Notes under the pieces: generated by a model
Seen by the model: only the letters and a program-made list of their open reading frames with translations
Database searches by the model: none
Told to the model about the DNA's origin: nothing
NCBI GenBank assembly: GCA_033439255.1
Contig: CM065879.1
Span: 1,778,501-1,842,500 of the forward strand
DNA from: Hericium rajendrae
Lineage: Eukaryota; Basidiomycota; Agaricomycetes; Russulales; Hericiaceae
Reading direction: 5' to 3'
Length of the DNA: 64,000 nucleotides
Shown here: positions 46,775-58,300 of the stretch, piece after piece
Position numbering within the stretch: the stretch's first letter is position 1
How the letters are laid out: the number at the start of each line of letters is the position of its first letter
Translations under genes and position numbers: made by a program

Positions 46775-47939
46775 ATGGCCGCCATTTCTGACGAACAGGT
46801 GGGTATTTTCCAGGAGGGAAGAGCATCGGCGAGGCACTGATGCTTTCCACAGCAATACGGCGAGATCTTAAGCCTTGCAGAGAGATGTTTGCAGCAAGCC
46901 AGACAAGATCTGCCATTGCTAGATAATTTGTGCAGCCGAGCGAGCATTTTCCCGGTACAGTATGAGGATGTGAGTGTATTTGACACGATGTTTAAATTAG
47001 CAACTGATGAGCATGGCTATTAAATAGATGTGGGAGATGTACCGGGTTGCCGTCTCTAATATTTGGGCACGTGAAGATGTGGACACGTCTGATGATGCCG
47101 CCATGTGGAACACAGTCTTAATGGACGGCAACCGGCTCTACCTCTCTCGTCTTCTGGCATTCTTGGCGGCGCCGAACAGCATATTGAAACATACTCTGGC
47201 GCAACAACTTTTCTCCCTTGTACAGGTCTCTGAAGTACGCGCGTTTTACAGCCTGCATGCGGTATCAGCCAACGTGCATATGGAGGTGAATGCATCTCTT
47301 CTACACGAGTACATGCCGGACAGTTTGCAGCAAGCTGGTCATTGGAACGAGTTATGTCAAATAAAATCAATGAGGCGCAAGTTCGAATGGAACACAAGGT
47401 GGATGGCCAACAAAGATGCATCTGTCGCAGAGCGAGTCGTCGCATTGGCAGCCTTTGAGGGCATTTTTTTCACAGCGTCGACAGCGGCAGTCCTGACGCT
47501 AGTCCGGAGAGGAATCTTCATGCGTGGCCTGTTGATCAGCACTCAGCTCATGTGCCGAGACCATACACTTAACACGAGGTTTACGTGCCTGTTCTACAGC
47601 TATATGGAACACGGAGTTGACCGGCCTGCCATGGAAAACATTATGCGCGAGGCTGTTTGTATAGAGCAGGACTTTGTGACAAGTAAGTTTGGGGCCTTGT
47701 GCTGTAGAGACGTCAGCTAAAGATTTCTTTTAGATGCGATACCTGTCGATCTGTTGGGATTCAACATCGATGGCATGCATCGGTTTATTGAGTATGCCGC
47801 AGATCGTGTTGCGCTCTGTTTGGGGTTCGCCAAGATATACGAGTCGGACAACCCATTTGACATACCTTGTATGTTGGACAGCCTGGAGGAGAGATGGCAG
47901 CCAACCGCGGCTGATGCAGATGGAGAAGGGTTCTCGTGA
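46775..47939 (+). CDS. Ribonucleotide reductase small subunit (R2)-like protein lacking catalytic residues
   Basis: Four exons (46775-46798, 46853-46969, 47028-47682, 47734-47939) with phase-consistent GT-AG introns give about 333 residues. Family landmarks are SIFPVQYEDMWEMY (R2: FPIxYxxIWxMYK), WAREDVDTSDD, EVRAFYSLHA, VAERVVALAAFEGIFF and DAIPVDLLGF...NPFD. R2 proteins hold a diiron centre and tyrosyl radical for dNTP synthesis. Here the Asp ligand, the first His and the Glu of FEGIFF are kept. The E of ENIH is Ala (ANVH), DEGLH reads DHTLN (Glu to His, His to Asn), and the radical Tyr position is Asn (HMEVN). The usual C-terminal R1-binding tail is absent. It cannot be a normal R2; yeast Rnr4 is a precedent for a ligand-poor helper subunit. 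The N-terminus is shorter than usual. Confidence 0.85.
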
Positions 47940-48108
47940 GTTGGGGAGGACATTTTACAGAAGAGATCATGTGGCACAAATGAACCATTGCAGGATGCCG
48001 GCAAGGAGAACAGGTAGGAAGTATATTCATGGGGACAATGATGTTAGCATCTACAATATTATGAAGTTGTGTGACGTGTTGAAGAGAGCTTGAGCAATTG
48101 TTCTTCGA

Positions 48109-49017
48109 GTGGCAGAGACCTGCAGCGAACGCAGTACAGAATGCCGGCATGCACCCGGAGCTGCGGAGAGAGCATCGACTCAGATGCGCAGTATCTGCAA
48201 TGCTATGCGGACCGATCGTGAACTCATATCGACGACACGACAGATCGCATGCTTACCGGAAAGTATGCTGTCTGGAACAGATGAAGAGCGGATAGAATGG
48301 CGCGAACATGCGACAGGGCTCAATATTCTGTTCAGGTCATCGTCGAGTGCATCCGAGGAAACACGGGAATGCATATTCGTATGTCGGGGCCGGATCAGAG
48401 TTGAGGGTTATGATGTGGTGGAGGACAGTTCAGATGCCGAACAGAACAATGGTAGAGATGGCTATGAGAGGCTGCAGTTGGCCGCGCCAGGCCAACATGT
48501 GATGGGCAACGAGCAATGGGATGAGTTGGCAGAGTTGCTACAGCATGCGGTGGATCTTATCCCGGTCGACAATGGAAGATACCGGCGGCGCTGGCCAGGA
48601 ATGAGGGAACGCACTCTATTCTTGGAGTCCAGAATATTTATAGAGGTGAGTTTCGGTTGATTCAACGGCATTATGGGCGACAGTAACCATATAACGAGGC
48701 GCAGTTCGGCAAGGGTGAAGTACGAGTCGCAGGCCATGGGGAGGGCTTGTCATCAGGTATGGAGAATGTGGAAATTTGCTGTATATGAGTATTAACTGTA
48801 TAGGGCAGATGACATTCGGCCGCTGTTTGTTTATGATGGACGAACACAGCGGAGGCTGCCACAGTCTGAGTATTATCACCGTCTGCGAGGCGCATTAGTG
48901 GAGGTACGGGCCATATTCTGTCATGACGGTCAAAATGGCGCGGACGATTTTAGGGCACAAATGATGTCCATTGATATACTGTAGACGGCAGACCAGGACA
49001 TGTATAATCAACAATGA
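48109..49017 (+). CDS. Unknown four-exon protein downstream of the R2-like gene
   Basis: A first exon of about 180 codons (48109-48650; EERIEWREHATGLNILFR, YERLQLAAPGQHVMGNEQWD, LFLESRIFIE) is followed by exons at about 48709-48759 (FGKGEVRVAGHGEGLS), 48811-48900 (DIRPLFVYDGRTQRRLPQSE) and a short last exon ending at 49017. Introns show GTGAGT, GTATGG and GTACGG donors. The upstream start is uncertain; an extra 5' exon is possible. No family was recognised. It lies 170 bases after the R2-like gene on the same strand and converges with the oxygenase gene. Confidence 0.55.
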
Positions 49018-49175
49018 AGAAAGTAGCCACGGCCCATGCGAGAGCGACGCCTCAATGTCTCCTCTGAAGCGAACAGCCACAGCGTCCGTGAAAAGGTGGA
49101 TGTGGGTGAGAAGCCGGCGAAGAATGCGAATGGTACTAGATTAGCGGGAATAACATCTAAGTCATGTCTCAAATA

Positions 49176-50988
49176 TTATTGCGGGCAGACATCAGCAGGC
49201 TGCACGTTAAATACTTGTCTAATGTCAGCGGTAAGTTCTGTGTGTTTGGAGAGAAGCCCCAATCCGAACTCCCATCTGCCGGGACGTTCCTTCCATATTT
49301 CATTGTAACGAACAGGCTCCTCTCTTTTCAAGCTGTTTTCCAGCTGCAAACCGTACTCCACCCATCAAAAGAGCGAGCCCTTCGTATACAGTGTAAATGA
49401 TGCGCGCGTGTCTCCAGGTGCGAGTAGGGTGTTTCCATGGCCAAGGGCCGTAGACGGAACATGCATGAGTGAATGTCGTGGATAGCGGACGACGAGTCCA
49501 AGTTGTGCGAGTACGAACATCGCGCTGTTGTCAGGATTGAACCGCCCAAATGGAATGATGGAGCACCATCCATATGGCAGGTTGCTTGTGTCAAGGTGGA
49601 TCGTCGTGGCCACGCCGGGCCCAAAGTTGAACGCCGCGCCTGCATAAATCGGGCTGTCGAACGGGATCTTCAACTCAGGCTGGCTGCCTTTCAGTATGGC
49701 CATATTTTGCTCATAGTGCTGGTAGAGTTTTGGTGCAGATACTGCGAAGGAGCCTGGTGGACAGAAATTAGCAAAAAGAAGTGCAAAGGAAGTGAGGTAA
49801 CTTGCTGGCCATGAAGCCGGCGACACGGCGTAAGTCCGCATCCTGCAAGAGCTTGTCTATTGCAGGCGCATTTGGACCATGGCTTGCATTCATGGGGTGC
49901 TGACGAAAGCCGCGTTGAGATGAAGGCGGAGAACATGTAGACTGCCGACAGTGCTTACCTGCTGCCCTCTTCCGAACACAACCCCAGTGTTGATGAAATC
50001 GAAGTCGCCTCGCCGCTGGTTTGCGCAAGTTTTGATGGAGATGTTATCTTTAGCGACCGACATCGCCGCGTAGATACGTTCGCAGCTTGCATCCCATCCT
50101 AGATCAGGTGGGCGCCCGGCGAGCATGACAATGATGCGTGCATGTTTGTCAACAATCACAACTCGTTTTCTAGCCAACATAACATTAGCGCGTACGGGAA
50201 ATTCGACCTGTTCCCATGCTTACAGGCCATCCCATGCAAAATATTTGAACCTGCGCTTCCGCAACTCCTGCCAGGTGAAAACCTTGCCGAGAAGGTCGGC
50301 GTCCAGCCCCTGCTTTGTGGAGAGCCCTACCCACGCTCCCTCTGCGTGTGGGAGATCCTTCGCATCCTTGTCGGTTAGGTCGATGACGATCAGCTCCGAA
50401 TATTTAACCACCATCGCCTCCCGTACCTGATACTCCCGCGCTGCTTTCTTCGCATCTCTTTCACGCTTCCAGTGGCGCTTCAGACGCTTGTGCCTATGCT
50501 GTCCGGTCTCTTTCGCAGTGTCAGGCTTGGCGTCGGCCGGCGCAGCTTGCGGAGATTGCGGCACAGGCGCACGCGTACGAAAAGCCAAAGGGCGGGAAAA
50601 CACCTTCGTTGGAGGAGGTGGGGCTTGGAACCGTGGCGGCATGGATGTGCCAGGGCGCATTAAGCGATGACGACGCTCTGCCGCGTCGACGTCTATGAGC
50701 GGGGGCAGCTCGCTCGCAGGATCTCCATCAGGGGCAGGGGGGAGGTGCTGCCATGGGTCTTGCCCTGATGAACTTGCAGCAGCATGGCCATTCCCCTCGG
50801 AATCATCCCTTGTAATGGCGTCTTGAAGCATGCGGGCCAGATCAAAGCCATCGGGCGCCTTTATGACAATGTCGTACGCCGAGTAGATGTGCTGTGATCT
50901 AGTCTAAAAAGAACCACGTCAGCGGCGCTAGCAAGCTAAGACAGGATTTTTCGACGGCTACCTTTCTGAACGCAGTTGCTGCAGCCAT
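49176..50988 (-). CDS. TET/JBP-family 2-oxoglutarate/Fe(II) dioxygenase-like protein, with an in-frame TGA
   Basis: TET/JBP enzymes oxidise 5-methylcytosine or thymine in DNA; Agaricomycetes carry large multi-copy families. The start ATG at 50988 (MAAATAFRK) joins across an intron to TRSQHIYSAYDIVIKAPDG. Next come a disordered Pro-rich/basic region, IVIDLTDKDAKDLP, VVIVDKHARIIVMLAGRPPD, CANQRRGDF and GVVFGRGQQ, then the double-stranded beta-helix core: SAPKLYQHYEQN, HLD (the HxD iron ligands, in TTIHLDTSNLPYGWC), the distal His in ALGHGNT, and the 2-oxoglutarate-binding Arg in DTRASFTLYT. One intron (near 49803) uses a GC donor (A|GCAAGT). At 49365-49367 a TGA stands where relatives have Arg, followed by 61 more open codons to 49176. 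CGA to TGA fits CpG deamination, so the product may lack its tail. Confidence 0.78.
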
Positions 50989-51955
50989 ACTAACAACGTG
51001 GATAAAGCCTAAGAAGGGCAGAGACATGGTTAGCAGATGCAGTCAAGATGGTAATCGACCCCGGCCAGGTGCTCTCGTCGCCGTCTTCAATCGACGCCGT
51101 GCCCGACACCATATTGAGGACGTGCGGCGGCGCCACCCAAGCCGGAGCCTGCGATGCCAATTGCTCACCTGTTGAAGGCGACAGGCCTGGGTTCTTGCAG
51201 CCTACAATGGTCTGGAATAGACACACTGGTCAATGAGCAGGAGCTTAACCGTGTCGTAGAGCGGGGAGCTGAATGCGATGCATATGCCCTGGCCATCCTC
51301 AATCGACGCCGTGCCCGACACCATATCGAGGACAGCAACAGGTACACATGCACTGCGAGCTCCCTAGACGACGGAGAACTTACCGTTCGCTGTTGAACGG
51401 AGAGATTGTTTCAGTAGAGAGAACGAGCCATTAGGCCGCAATGCAATGCTGAGATGGGGAGAGGGAGAAGGCGAAGGCGAGCGCTGCAAGCATAAGAGCG
51501 GTGGCAAACAATGAATGGCTTCCAAGTCGCCGCTGTGATGGGGGTTGTGATTATGCAAGTGACAGCGCGAAGGCCGTCGCGAGGGCCTGTATTCACTTCG
51601 AAAATAGCATGATGTCAGACGGGCTGCAGATCGGGGCGTTATGTGTGTGAGGGAGACATTTGGCAGTTAGCAGATCGCACCGACAAGCAATGCGCGTTGC
51701 TCTGGATGCGCTCTGAGTCACCTGACCGTGTCACCTCTTCGACGTCATTCCGCCGTTCTGTCCAGACCAAGGTGTAGGCAAGCCTCCAATGAAAGCGCGG
51801 TGTCTCCGCGCACGCCACTGCGAACGGGCCGAGACCAAGATTGTTTCGCATTGCCATACGCAAACATTGCAACGTTATACATAATTTACTACAACCCGCG
51901 TCCATGTTCGTAGTGTCTGCAACCGTTTCTCGCCCTTTGCAGGCCGCCGTGTATC
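50989..51955. other. Gene-poor stretch with a 35-base direct repeat
   Basis: A 35-base sequence beginning TCAATCGACGCCGTGCC is present at about 51088 and again at about 51299 in direct orientation. A possible minus-strand exon (51860-51728; GPFAVACAETPRFHWRLAYT) has coding character, but I could not link it to a gene. Otherwise nothing is supported. Confidence 0.45.
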
Positions 51956-52801
51956 TAGGGTCGGTAGAGCAAAATTGTGGACTGTGTCTCCCATGTTATA
52001 CGCCAATACTTCCTCGGGTTGTGCAAGTCGAGGGGTTGTTCGACGTCTGTGACACGGCGAGGATGTATATAGTTTAAAACGATGTCCCCATTGAGGATGT
52101 CAGACACGCGCATGACGTGCAATGTGCCGCTGCGAGCGTCGAAAGTCTGCATATGATGCCATAAGAGATGGTAGGCAACTGGGCGTGTATCATAAGTAAA
52201 CAATTACCAGAGGCTGTCGAGACTTGCAGGGCCATGTGTACATTTCGTCGCATGTTGTGATAGGTGTAGTGGCCGATGGCGCTATCGACAGGGCAGACAT
52301 GTAAAGTAAGTCAGCTTCTCTCAGCTTCTCACACCCTGGCATGTGCATACCAGGTTGCCGGTGCTCGTATATGGTGTTCAGACGCTGCAGAGCGGCGCGT
52401 TGCGTTGCTGTCAGCAGCGCTATATCCATTGCTGCACGGTACGGCTGTTGTCCTGCGCAGCCCACGATTGACGCGACTGTGGTGACCCTCAAAACAGTAC
52501 CGGTCACACAGAACCCGGCCTCCTCGCCCGTTCCTCGTTGCAGCAGACGGCTATCAGGTAGAGCCTTCGTAGTGGTCCATTGCATGTCGGGCGGCGCATC
52601 GGCAAGGGAGTGGGTGTACGCTCCATGCCGCCAGAGAAGGATAACAGAATTGATTCGCCTACAGGATGGTGAGCAGTCAAATAGACCAGCAGATAAAGCC
52701 GATGGCACTTACCGCTCCAATTCTGGCGATAATGCGGCGGCCAGGGGACCTTGTTGGCCATCATAAACAAGGGCTCTGAGAAGGATATCAGTTCGCGGCA
52801 T
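51956..52801 (-). CDS. Unknown four-exon protein
   Basis: Exons at about 52801-52711, 52656-52352, 52283-52208 and 52139-51956 join with consistent phases and GT-AG ends. The start MPRTDILLRALVYDGQQGPL leads to RINSVILLWRHGAYTHSLAD, TQRAALQRLNTIYEH and, in the last exon, TFDARSGTLHVMRVSDILNG and a stop after LLYRP. It is about 220 residues long. I do not recognise the family; no membrane segment or signal peptide is evident. Clean splicing and no stops argue that it is a real, recently functional gene. Confidence 0.6.
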
Positions 52802-53112
52802 GTGTGGCATGCGCTGTACGTTACCGGATATCTGTGCGAGGTTGCAATTGAGAGGCCATCACTGGTGACTGACGCGAGACGGACGGAGGCGTATATGCAC
52901 GTATTGTATATGCTTAATGCCTACGGTGTGGACCTTGTCAGCTGTGAGCGATAAGTAAGTGCGATCGGAGGCTGCGCGGTCTCCTACAAGTAGCTTTGTC
53001 ATAAAATGCGACGGCAGCGAGCACCGTAACCGCAATTCTCGCTCGCCACTCAGCTCCTGCCCACAGCTAATTGGGACGCCAAGCTGATCGGTAATAGACC
53101 TTGGTGACAGAT

Positions 53113-54812
53113 ATGGATGGTCTGTCAGAATTGGTCCGCAATGGGGCTATGTCTCTTGGTGCTGACAGAAATGGCTGATACAATAATACACTCGGTGACA
53201 GCATGCGCGGACGCGAAGTCCGTGCTTCACGCGAGCAACCGTGAGCAGTCCAGGGACTCGTCGGTGGGCGAGTTGGAGTATGTGGACGAGCCGTTGGCTG
53301 TCATGCCTGCGGCCATGCCAGCTACCGTGTATGAACAAGCAGCGGATGTCGATCGCGGATCATCAGCAGAACTATCCATCGGAGACTTGCACTATGTAGA
53401 CGTACCGAGGATGGGTGCAGCTGTGAGCGTTGTCATGGAGCATGCTGATCTTAATGGCAAATGGTAGCAGATTGTGGTCGCGAAGACCTGCGTGAGCACG
53501 CAGTTGTCTCCAAAGTGCATGCGCGTATGACCTGACGCGGCAATATTCCTGGCAGGCGCCGGCTGCCAACCGTGAGAACTTCAACTTACAAAAAGACCGC
53601 CAGACGTTTGAAGGAACACGGGACATACAGAGACAGCGCAGTGCCCAGTTATCCGGACGGAATCAGGAAAGAGGATTATCGTCCATTGCTAACCGCGGAC
53701 GAGCGGACTGGCGTGGTGGGTTGCGATGCAGGCGATGACACTCGCAGGGTGAGATTTGTACAGGGATCGACGATCGTGTACCCAGGAGAAGGCGAGACTG
53801 CGACAGAAAATGCACAGCCAGGCGAAGGTTCAGGAGATCGACGTTTGCCAGAACCACCTGCTGCTTTTGTCCAGCTCATACAATACGTAAGACGTTCCAG
53901 AGCTGCGAGGCGTGGCGTAGCACAGTAGATCACATTCCGAGACATAGCATTGGGCAAAAAGTAGTATGGCATAGTCTTATGCAGTAATGGAACGATTACG
54001 GAGCGGTCGCTCGATCATTTACTGCGAGAGCGAAGCAATCAAGCCGTGCAGTGGAAGAGATTGGTATGACAGCCATCTGTCAATCATGAACAACGACACA
54101 AGCCCCCCTTCTGTAAATCGCGTGGTAAGGCAGTGCTGTCATTTATGCCAATAACGCAATACTGATACGGATACAAAACAGAGCTTGGCACGGGAAGCAA
54201 CATATAGTTTAGTGCAGTTACTGGGACGGAAAATAGTACGTTGATAAGCCCTTAGTTATCACTTACTTTTCTGAAAAAGAATGGCGAAAGGAAGATTTGC
54301 TAGAACGTACAGACAGATTGCTGGGTGGCGGACGGATCCCGGACGTCGTGGAACGGACGCAAGAGCGGGAGGCGGAGACACATGCCTTACGAGGGCATGT
54401 CGAGAATTTGGGCCAGCAGCTGGGATGGGACACGACGCATGTGCAAAGAGACAGGGCCGAACAGTCATGGAGCACGGTATGTGCTGATTACCACATGCCA
54501 ACGCACAATTGACGTGAGCGATATGGTCTCCTACAGGCTGTCCGTGCAGATGATGTGACACAACGGCCAAGAGGACATCTGCAAGGTGAAGAGGTCGACG
54601 AGCGGCAGGGTGTGTCCTTTAGTATGTCCCCTCTAACGGAACTATCCAGCGACTTGGAGGAGAATCTGCAGCCGGTCACGATGCAGGAACCCGTACGGAC
54701 GAGACGGGTAGTGATGGATTTTGTGGCGGTTCCTGCCTTCCCGAGAGGTGTCAAACGGGCAGACTATAAGCCGGTGCCAGAAGATTATCAGCTGCCGGAG
54801 GACGAGCGATGA
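53113..54812 (+). CDS. Unknown multi-exon, probably coiled-coil protein
   Basis: The start ATG is at 53113 (MDGLSELVRNGAMSL). The next exon has an internal near-repeat (VGELEYVDEPLAV and IGDLHYVDVPRMG). After an intron ending near 53563 comes RRLPTVRTSTYKKTARRLKE. A GTAAG donor near 53887 leads to a charged helical part (TERSLDHLLRERSNQ; WRKEDLLERTDRLL; ERTQEREAETHALRGHVENL) with heptad-like Leu spacing. The last exon (from about 54538) encodes MSPLTELSSDLEENL and stops at 54812. The joins between 54073 and 54290 are not resolved, so two genes are possible. Function is unknown. Confidence 0.5.
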
Positions 54813-55727
54813 GGGTACATACCTTGTGCTACAACCTATGACCCAACTGGCATCAGCCACTGATGGAGCTCTCCAGCAACTGAAGTTGGTCGAGTACGCG
54901 TGGCAGATTGGTGGTATGGACTCGGCTGCCTCGAGCGGCATGCGGCAGACCGTCTGGAGCTCGTGCAGGCATTTTCGAGCTTTTCGTCGAGTACGAGTGG
55001 CTCATTGGTCTCGGACACCTGGCCCGACAGCATGCAAACTCTTCCTCACCAAGATCCGCAATAATGTTGGCTTGCGGGGACACCGCAACATGGTAACGCA
55101 GCGGCTACAGCGCTGAAAATGTCAGATTGTACGAAAATGAACAAAGGCGGGAAGGATCTGGGGTGGAGCGCTAGGTGAGCATCTGCGTGATGGCCAAAAA
55201 AGATCCCGGGGTTTGTACATCTTGGTGCTTGTGCGGCGCAGGTGGGGAAAGCTTCGCGACGAACATGAAACAAGAATTAGACACATCCCGTGCGGACATT
55301 CCAGGACACGGAGACGCCACCAGTGGACGAGAATAACCAGCATGTTAGATTTTTGTCCGTGTAGATAACAATCAACATAAAAGTTGAGTACATGTCACAT
55401 ACAGTCCTTAGTCCATCACAATGCACAGAAATGTCCGTGATCATTTGGTGTCAGAACATCAGTCACGAGCTACGTGGTGAAAGAATGAGCGCATGTAGAC
55501 AACGCAAGTGAGCTCCACGTACTCTAGAACAGCTGCAGTAGCTGCTGGCGACCATACCCTGACGGCAAGACAATGTGGATATCACAGCACTGAGCCATCA
55601 GAATATGACCCATATCTGTATAGTAGTTATACAGTATCTGGAATCGCACATCTACCAGGGAACCTGGAAGGGTGTGCACTAACAGAGACGTGAGCACTGA
55701 GAAACAATGGCATGCATCAAATATGGC
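54813..55727. other. Mostly gene-free stretch
   Basis: Weak coding character continues at 54830-55050 on + (GALQQLKLVEYAWQIGG), which may be a further exon of the upstream gene. From 55100 to 55727 nothing is supported; the sequence is moderately AT-rich. Confidence 0.4.
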
Positions 55728-56499
55728 CTACCGGCCAAGCCTTGGAGACGTTCCTATCAAATCTGTCAAAAGACTGGAGGGTCGGGTGGTGAAAACACCT
55801 ACAGGCGGTACGCAGACGCGAATGCTTTCGTCATGCAGCAGCCCACGGCCTAAACCCACATAACTGTAGGCCATAACACCATCCTCAATGTGGTCGACCG
55901 CCTTGCGGGTGTTGTACCAGTAATCATCCGCCTCCCGTCGATACCACCTGGGCAGTCCGACGTACATACTAGGCCATATCACCTGTGGGCTCGGTGTCTG
56001 TGCGAAAAGGCTTCCGCGGGTGCTGACTTCGCCGATGATGCGAAACTGTGCAGGTAGATCTCCAGGAGCCAGAAAGGAATGAGCGCGGTGCAGGGCGCAA
56101 ACGCCGCGTTTCTCATCTGGGTGCCAGTAGAATGCTGGGGAGGTGCTGTATGATGCCAGGTCGAGGGTGTTGGGGACGAAGACGGGCATGTTAACAATAC
56201 CAAGCAGATGCCTAACCTGAAATGCAACATGAACATAGTCTTTTATAGTCAGAATCTATGAGAGTGGGACAAATACCCGGGTATGGTGACTGATCGAATG
56301 AGCCCACTGCGTAACCGAAGCGGGCAAAGTCCTGCCGTACACAATCTATAGGTTGCGGCCCGTCATACAATTGAACCTAGATATAGATATGTCCAGGGAG
56401 GCACTTCGAATACATTGTACTGCCAAGAAGATGCTCATACAAATCATAGGGTGTCCAATATCGTCCAGAAGCTTTGTCCAAGTGTCATTTGGAATACAT
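55728..56499 (-). CDS. Unknown protein, 5' end unresolved
   Basis: The main exon (about 56216-55728) encodes HLLGIVNMPVFVPNTLDLAS, YWHPDEKRGVCALHRAHSFL, EVSTRGSLFAQ and WYRREADDYWYNTRKAV and stops at 55728. Upstream coding sequence lies at about 56355-56271 (GRTLPASVTQWAHSISHHTR), joined by a GTATTT donor and a CAG acceptor; anything further upstream is unclear. It is about 190 residues, with no family recognised. It lies directly downstream of another minus-strand gene. Confidence 0.5.
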
Positions 56500-57802
56500 T
56501 TAGATGTCCACATCGGGAGAGGGTGCACTAGCATGCGCGATCTTCTCTGCAGCCCGGCGAAGAACCGCCACGCTGCTCAACTCGTACGATGCACGGAACG
56601 GCCCGCTGTTCTTGCCACGTTCGGAGTTCAGATGGTAGCGGTTGACTGTCGTTTCAAGCACCACCACATCCCCAATGCGGAGATCAGAGCCATCCATCGT
56701 CGGCATGGCCGATTTACGAGCCAGGCGATGGGTGGCATCGAAGATCTGCTGAAAAGCCTGTACACGCCATCAGTTTAAAAATTGCAATCGGATATGCAGC
56801 AGAATCTGCAAGCGAGACACACCTGGCCTCTGTGATCTCCCGTGTTTGTCCAGCAAGATGCGCGCACTTCGTCGGCGGCCTTGTCTTGTGTTGTTATAGC
56901 TATTGTTTATGTCAGTATGTGAACAACGAAGCCACTCGCGTGAGAGGCACAACGTACCAGCGCTGTCCGAGTATGTACGCAGGAAACGCTGACTAGCAGC
57001 AATGCCTGATGATGTGAGCGGCGATATCGTGATCGACGCGTTCTCGTACGGATTGCCTTGCGGGCTGTAGATGTAGGCCTTCGTGATCTCGCCTAGATGC
57101 CACAGAACCAGCGGCATGTTCGTGCCTTTAATATGGAGCGTGTTGGAAGGAAGAGTTTTGAAACCACTAATACGACCCCACGACAGCTGTGATGGGGCAC
57201 ACAGAATGGAATACGTGTGATCGGAAGCTCTGCTGAAAGAGAGTACGCTTTTGAACCGTCTATAGGTCGGTGAGTCCGAGAGATATGTAACAATAAGGGA
57301 AGTAGGAGAGGCGCACCTGATGTCAGCAGCATCAAACAGACCATACGATGCCAACTCTTCCTCGTCCTTTGTCGCAACTATGGACGACTGCGCGACGCTC
57401 GTATTTTCCGACGCCTTCATAGGTGCGGGCGACTCAGGGCTGACAGCAGCATGTGTTCCCTGTCGGAGAGCTTGAGCATGACTAGAAGTTGCAGTTGCCG
57501 GTATAGCAGCATCCTCAGCGGCGACGCCTGTTGATGAGCCGCGGGTGTCTGATACGTCGATGTTAAAATGATACCGGCAGCTGGCAGAAAGCGGACCTAT
57601 GCAACCCGGCGGGTCGTCGCTACCTTGCGCGTCGCTTGCATCCTTCTCCCGCAGGTCGTCGCTACCTTGCGTGTCGCTTGTATCCTTCTCCTTTCTGCAC
57701 GACAAAGGATGAAGATGGAAGCGCCACGAAGAAGGAAACATACCCTTTTTTCTTTGCAGGCCCTTCTCCTGTGATGTCCTCTAGGCGGCGTTTGGGAGGC
57801 AT
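56500..57802 (-). CDS. Unknown five-exon protein with duplicated Asp-rich repeat
   Basis: The start ATG at 57802 (MPPKRRLEDITGEGPAKKKG) includes a KKRR-type basic patch that could be a nuclear signal. Exon 2 carries a 39-base tandem duplication (about 57600-57690) giving two copies of EKD(T/A)SD(T/A)QGSDD. Later exons encode SVLSFSRASDHTYSILCAPS, LHIKGTNMPLVLWHLGEI, AFQQIFDATHRLARKSAM, and a last part MDGSDLRIGDVVVLETTVNR ending at 56500. Introns near 57750, 57310, 56950 and 56800 are GT-AG. About 370 residues. The final part recalls an OB-fold-like domain, but that is only an impression. Confidence 0.55.
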
Positions 57803-58300
57803 GGTGACAGATTGGAGATGTCAACGGACCAAAGAACACGGTGTCGAGGCCTTTTCATACCTTGTCCGGAATAGTGCGAACGATCGATCGACCGCTAGAG
57901 GATATGTTTCCTTACGGAAGGATTTTCTATGTGGACTACCGATCTCGTATGCACTCTCCGCCATCTTGCTGCGCTGCGCCGGCGAATTATAGCCGATCCG
58001 CAGACACGGGACCCGTGCGACAGATGGTGCACTTGGCATTTCATTGTCATTGCACGATTCAAATCATGGTGGTGGCTGCTGATCCACGGAAGGCGCGCAT
58101 GGAGCTACGTCGCAGTTGAGATCGATAACCACGCAGTGGGAAAAGCGCAGGAGGATGGTGGCCGTGCTGGCGGTCTGCAGAGCTAAGTCCTACTTAAGCA
58201 ACGCGCGGGCGCAAAATGCAAAGGTACTCACCTCAACATGACCTTTTTACTGCGTATGTCACCATGCCAGGCATCTTCAGTAGTTTTCTGACCCACAGCA

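Noticed and set aside
47940-48093. Extension of the R2-like protein by an extra splice after 47935
   Set aside because: A donor-like GTGAGT exists, but the added peptide does not resemble the R2 C-terminus and the plain stop at 47937 is simpler.
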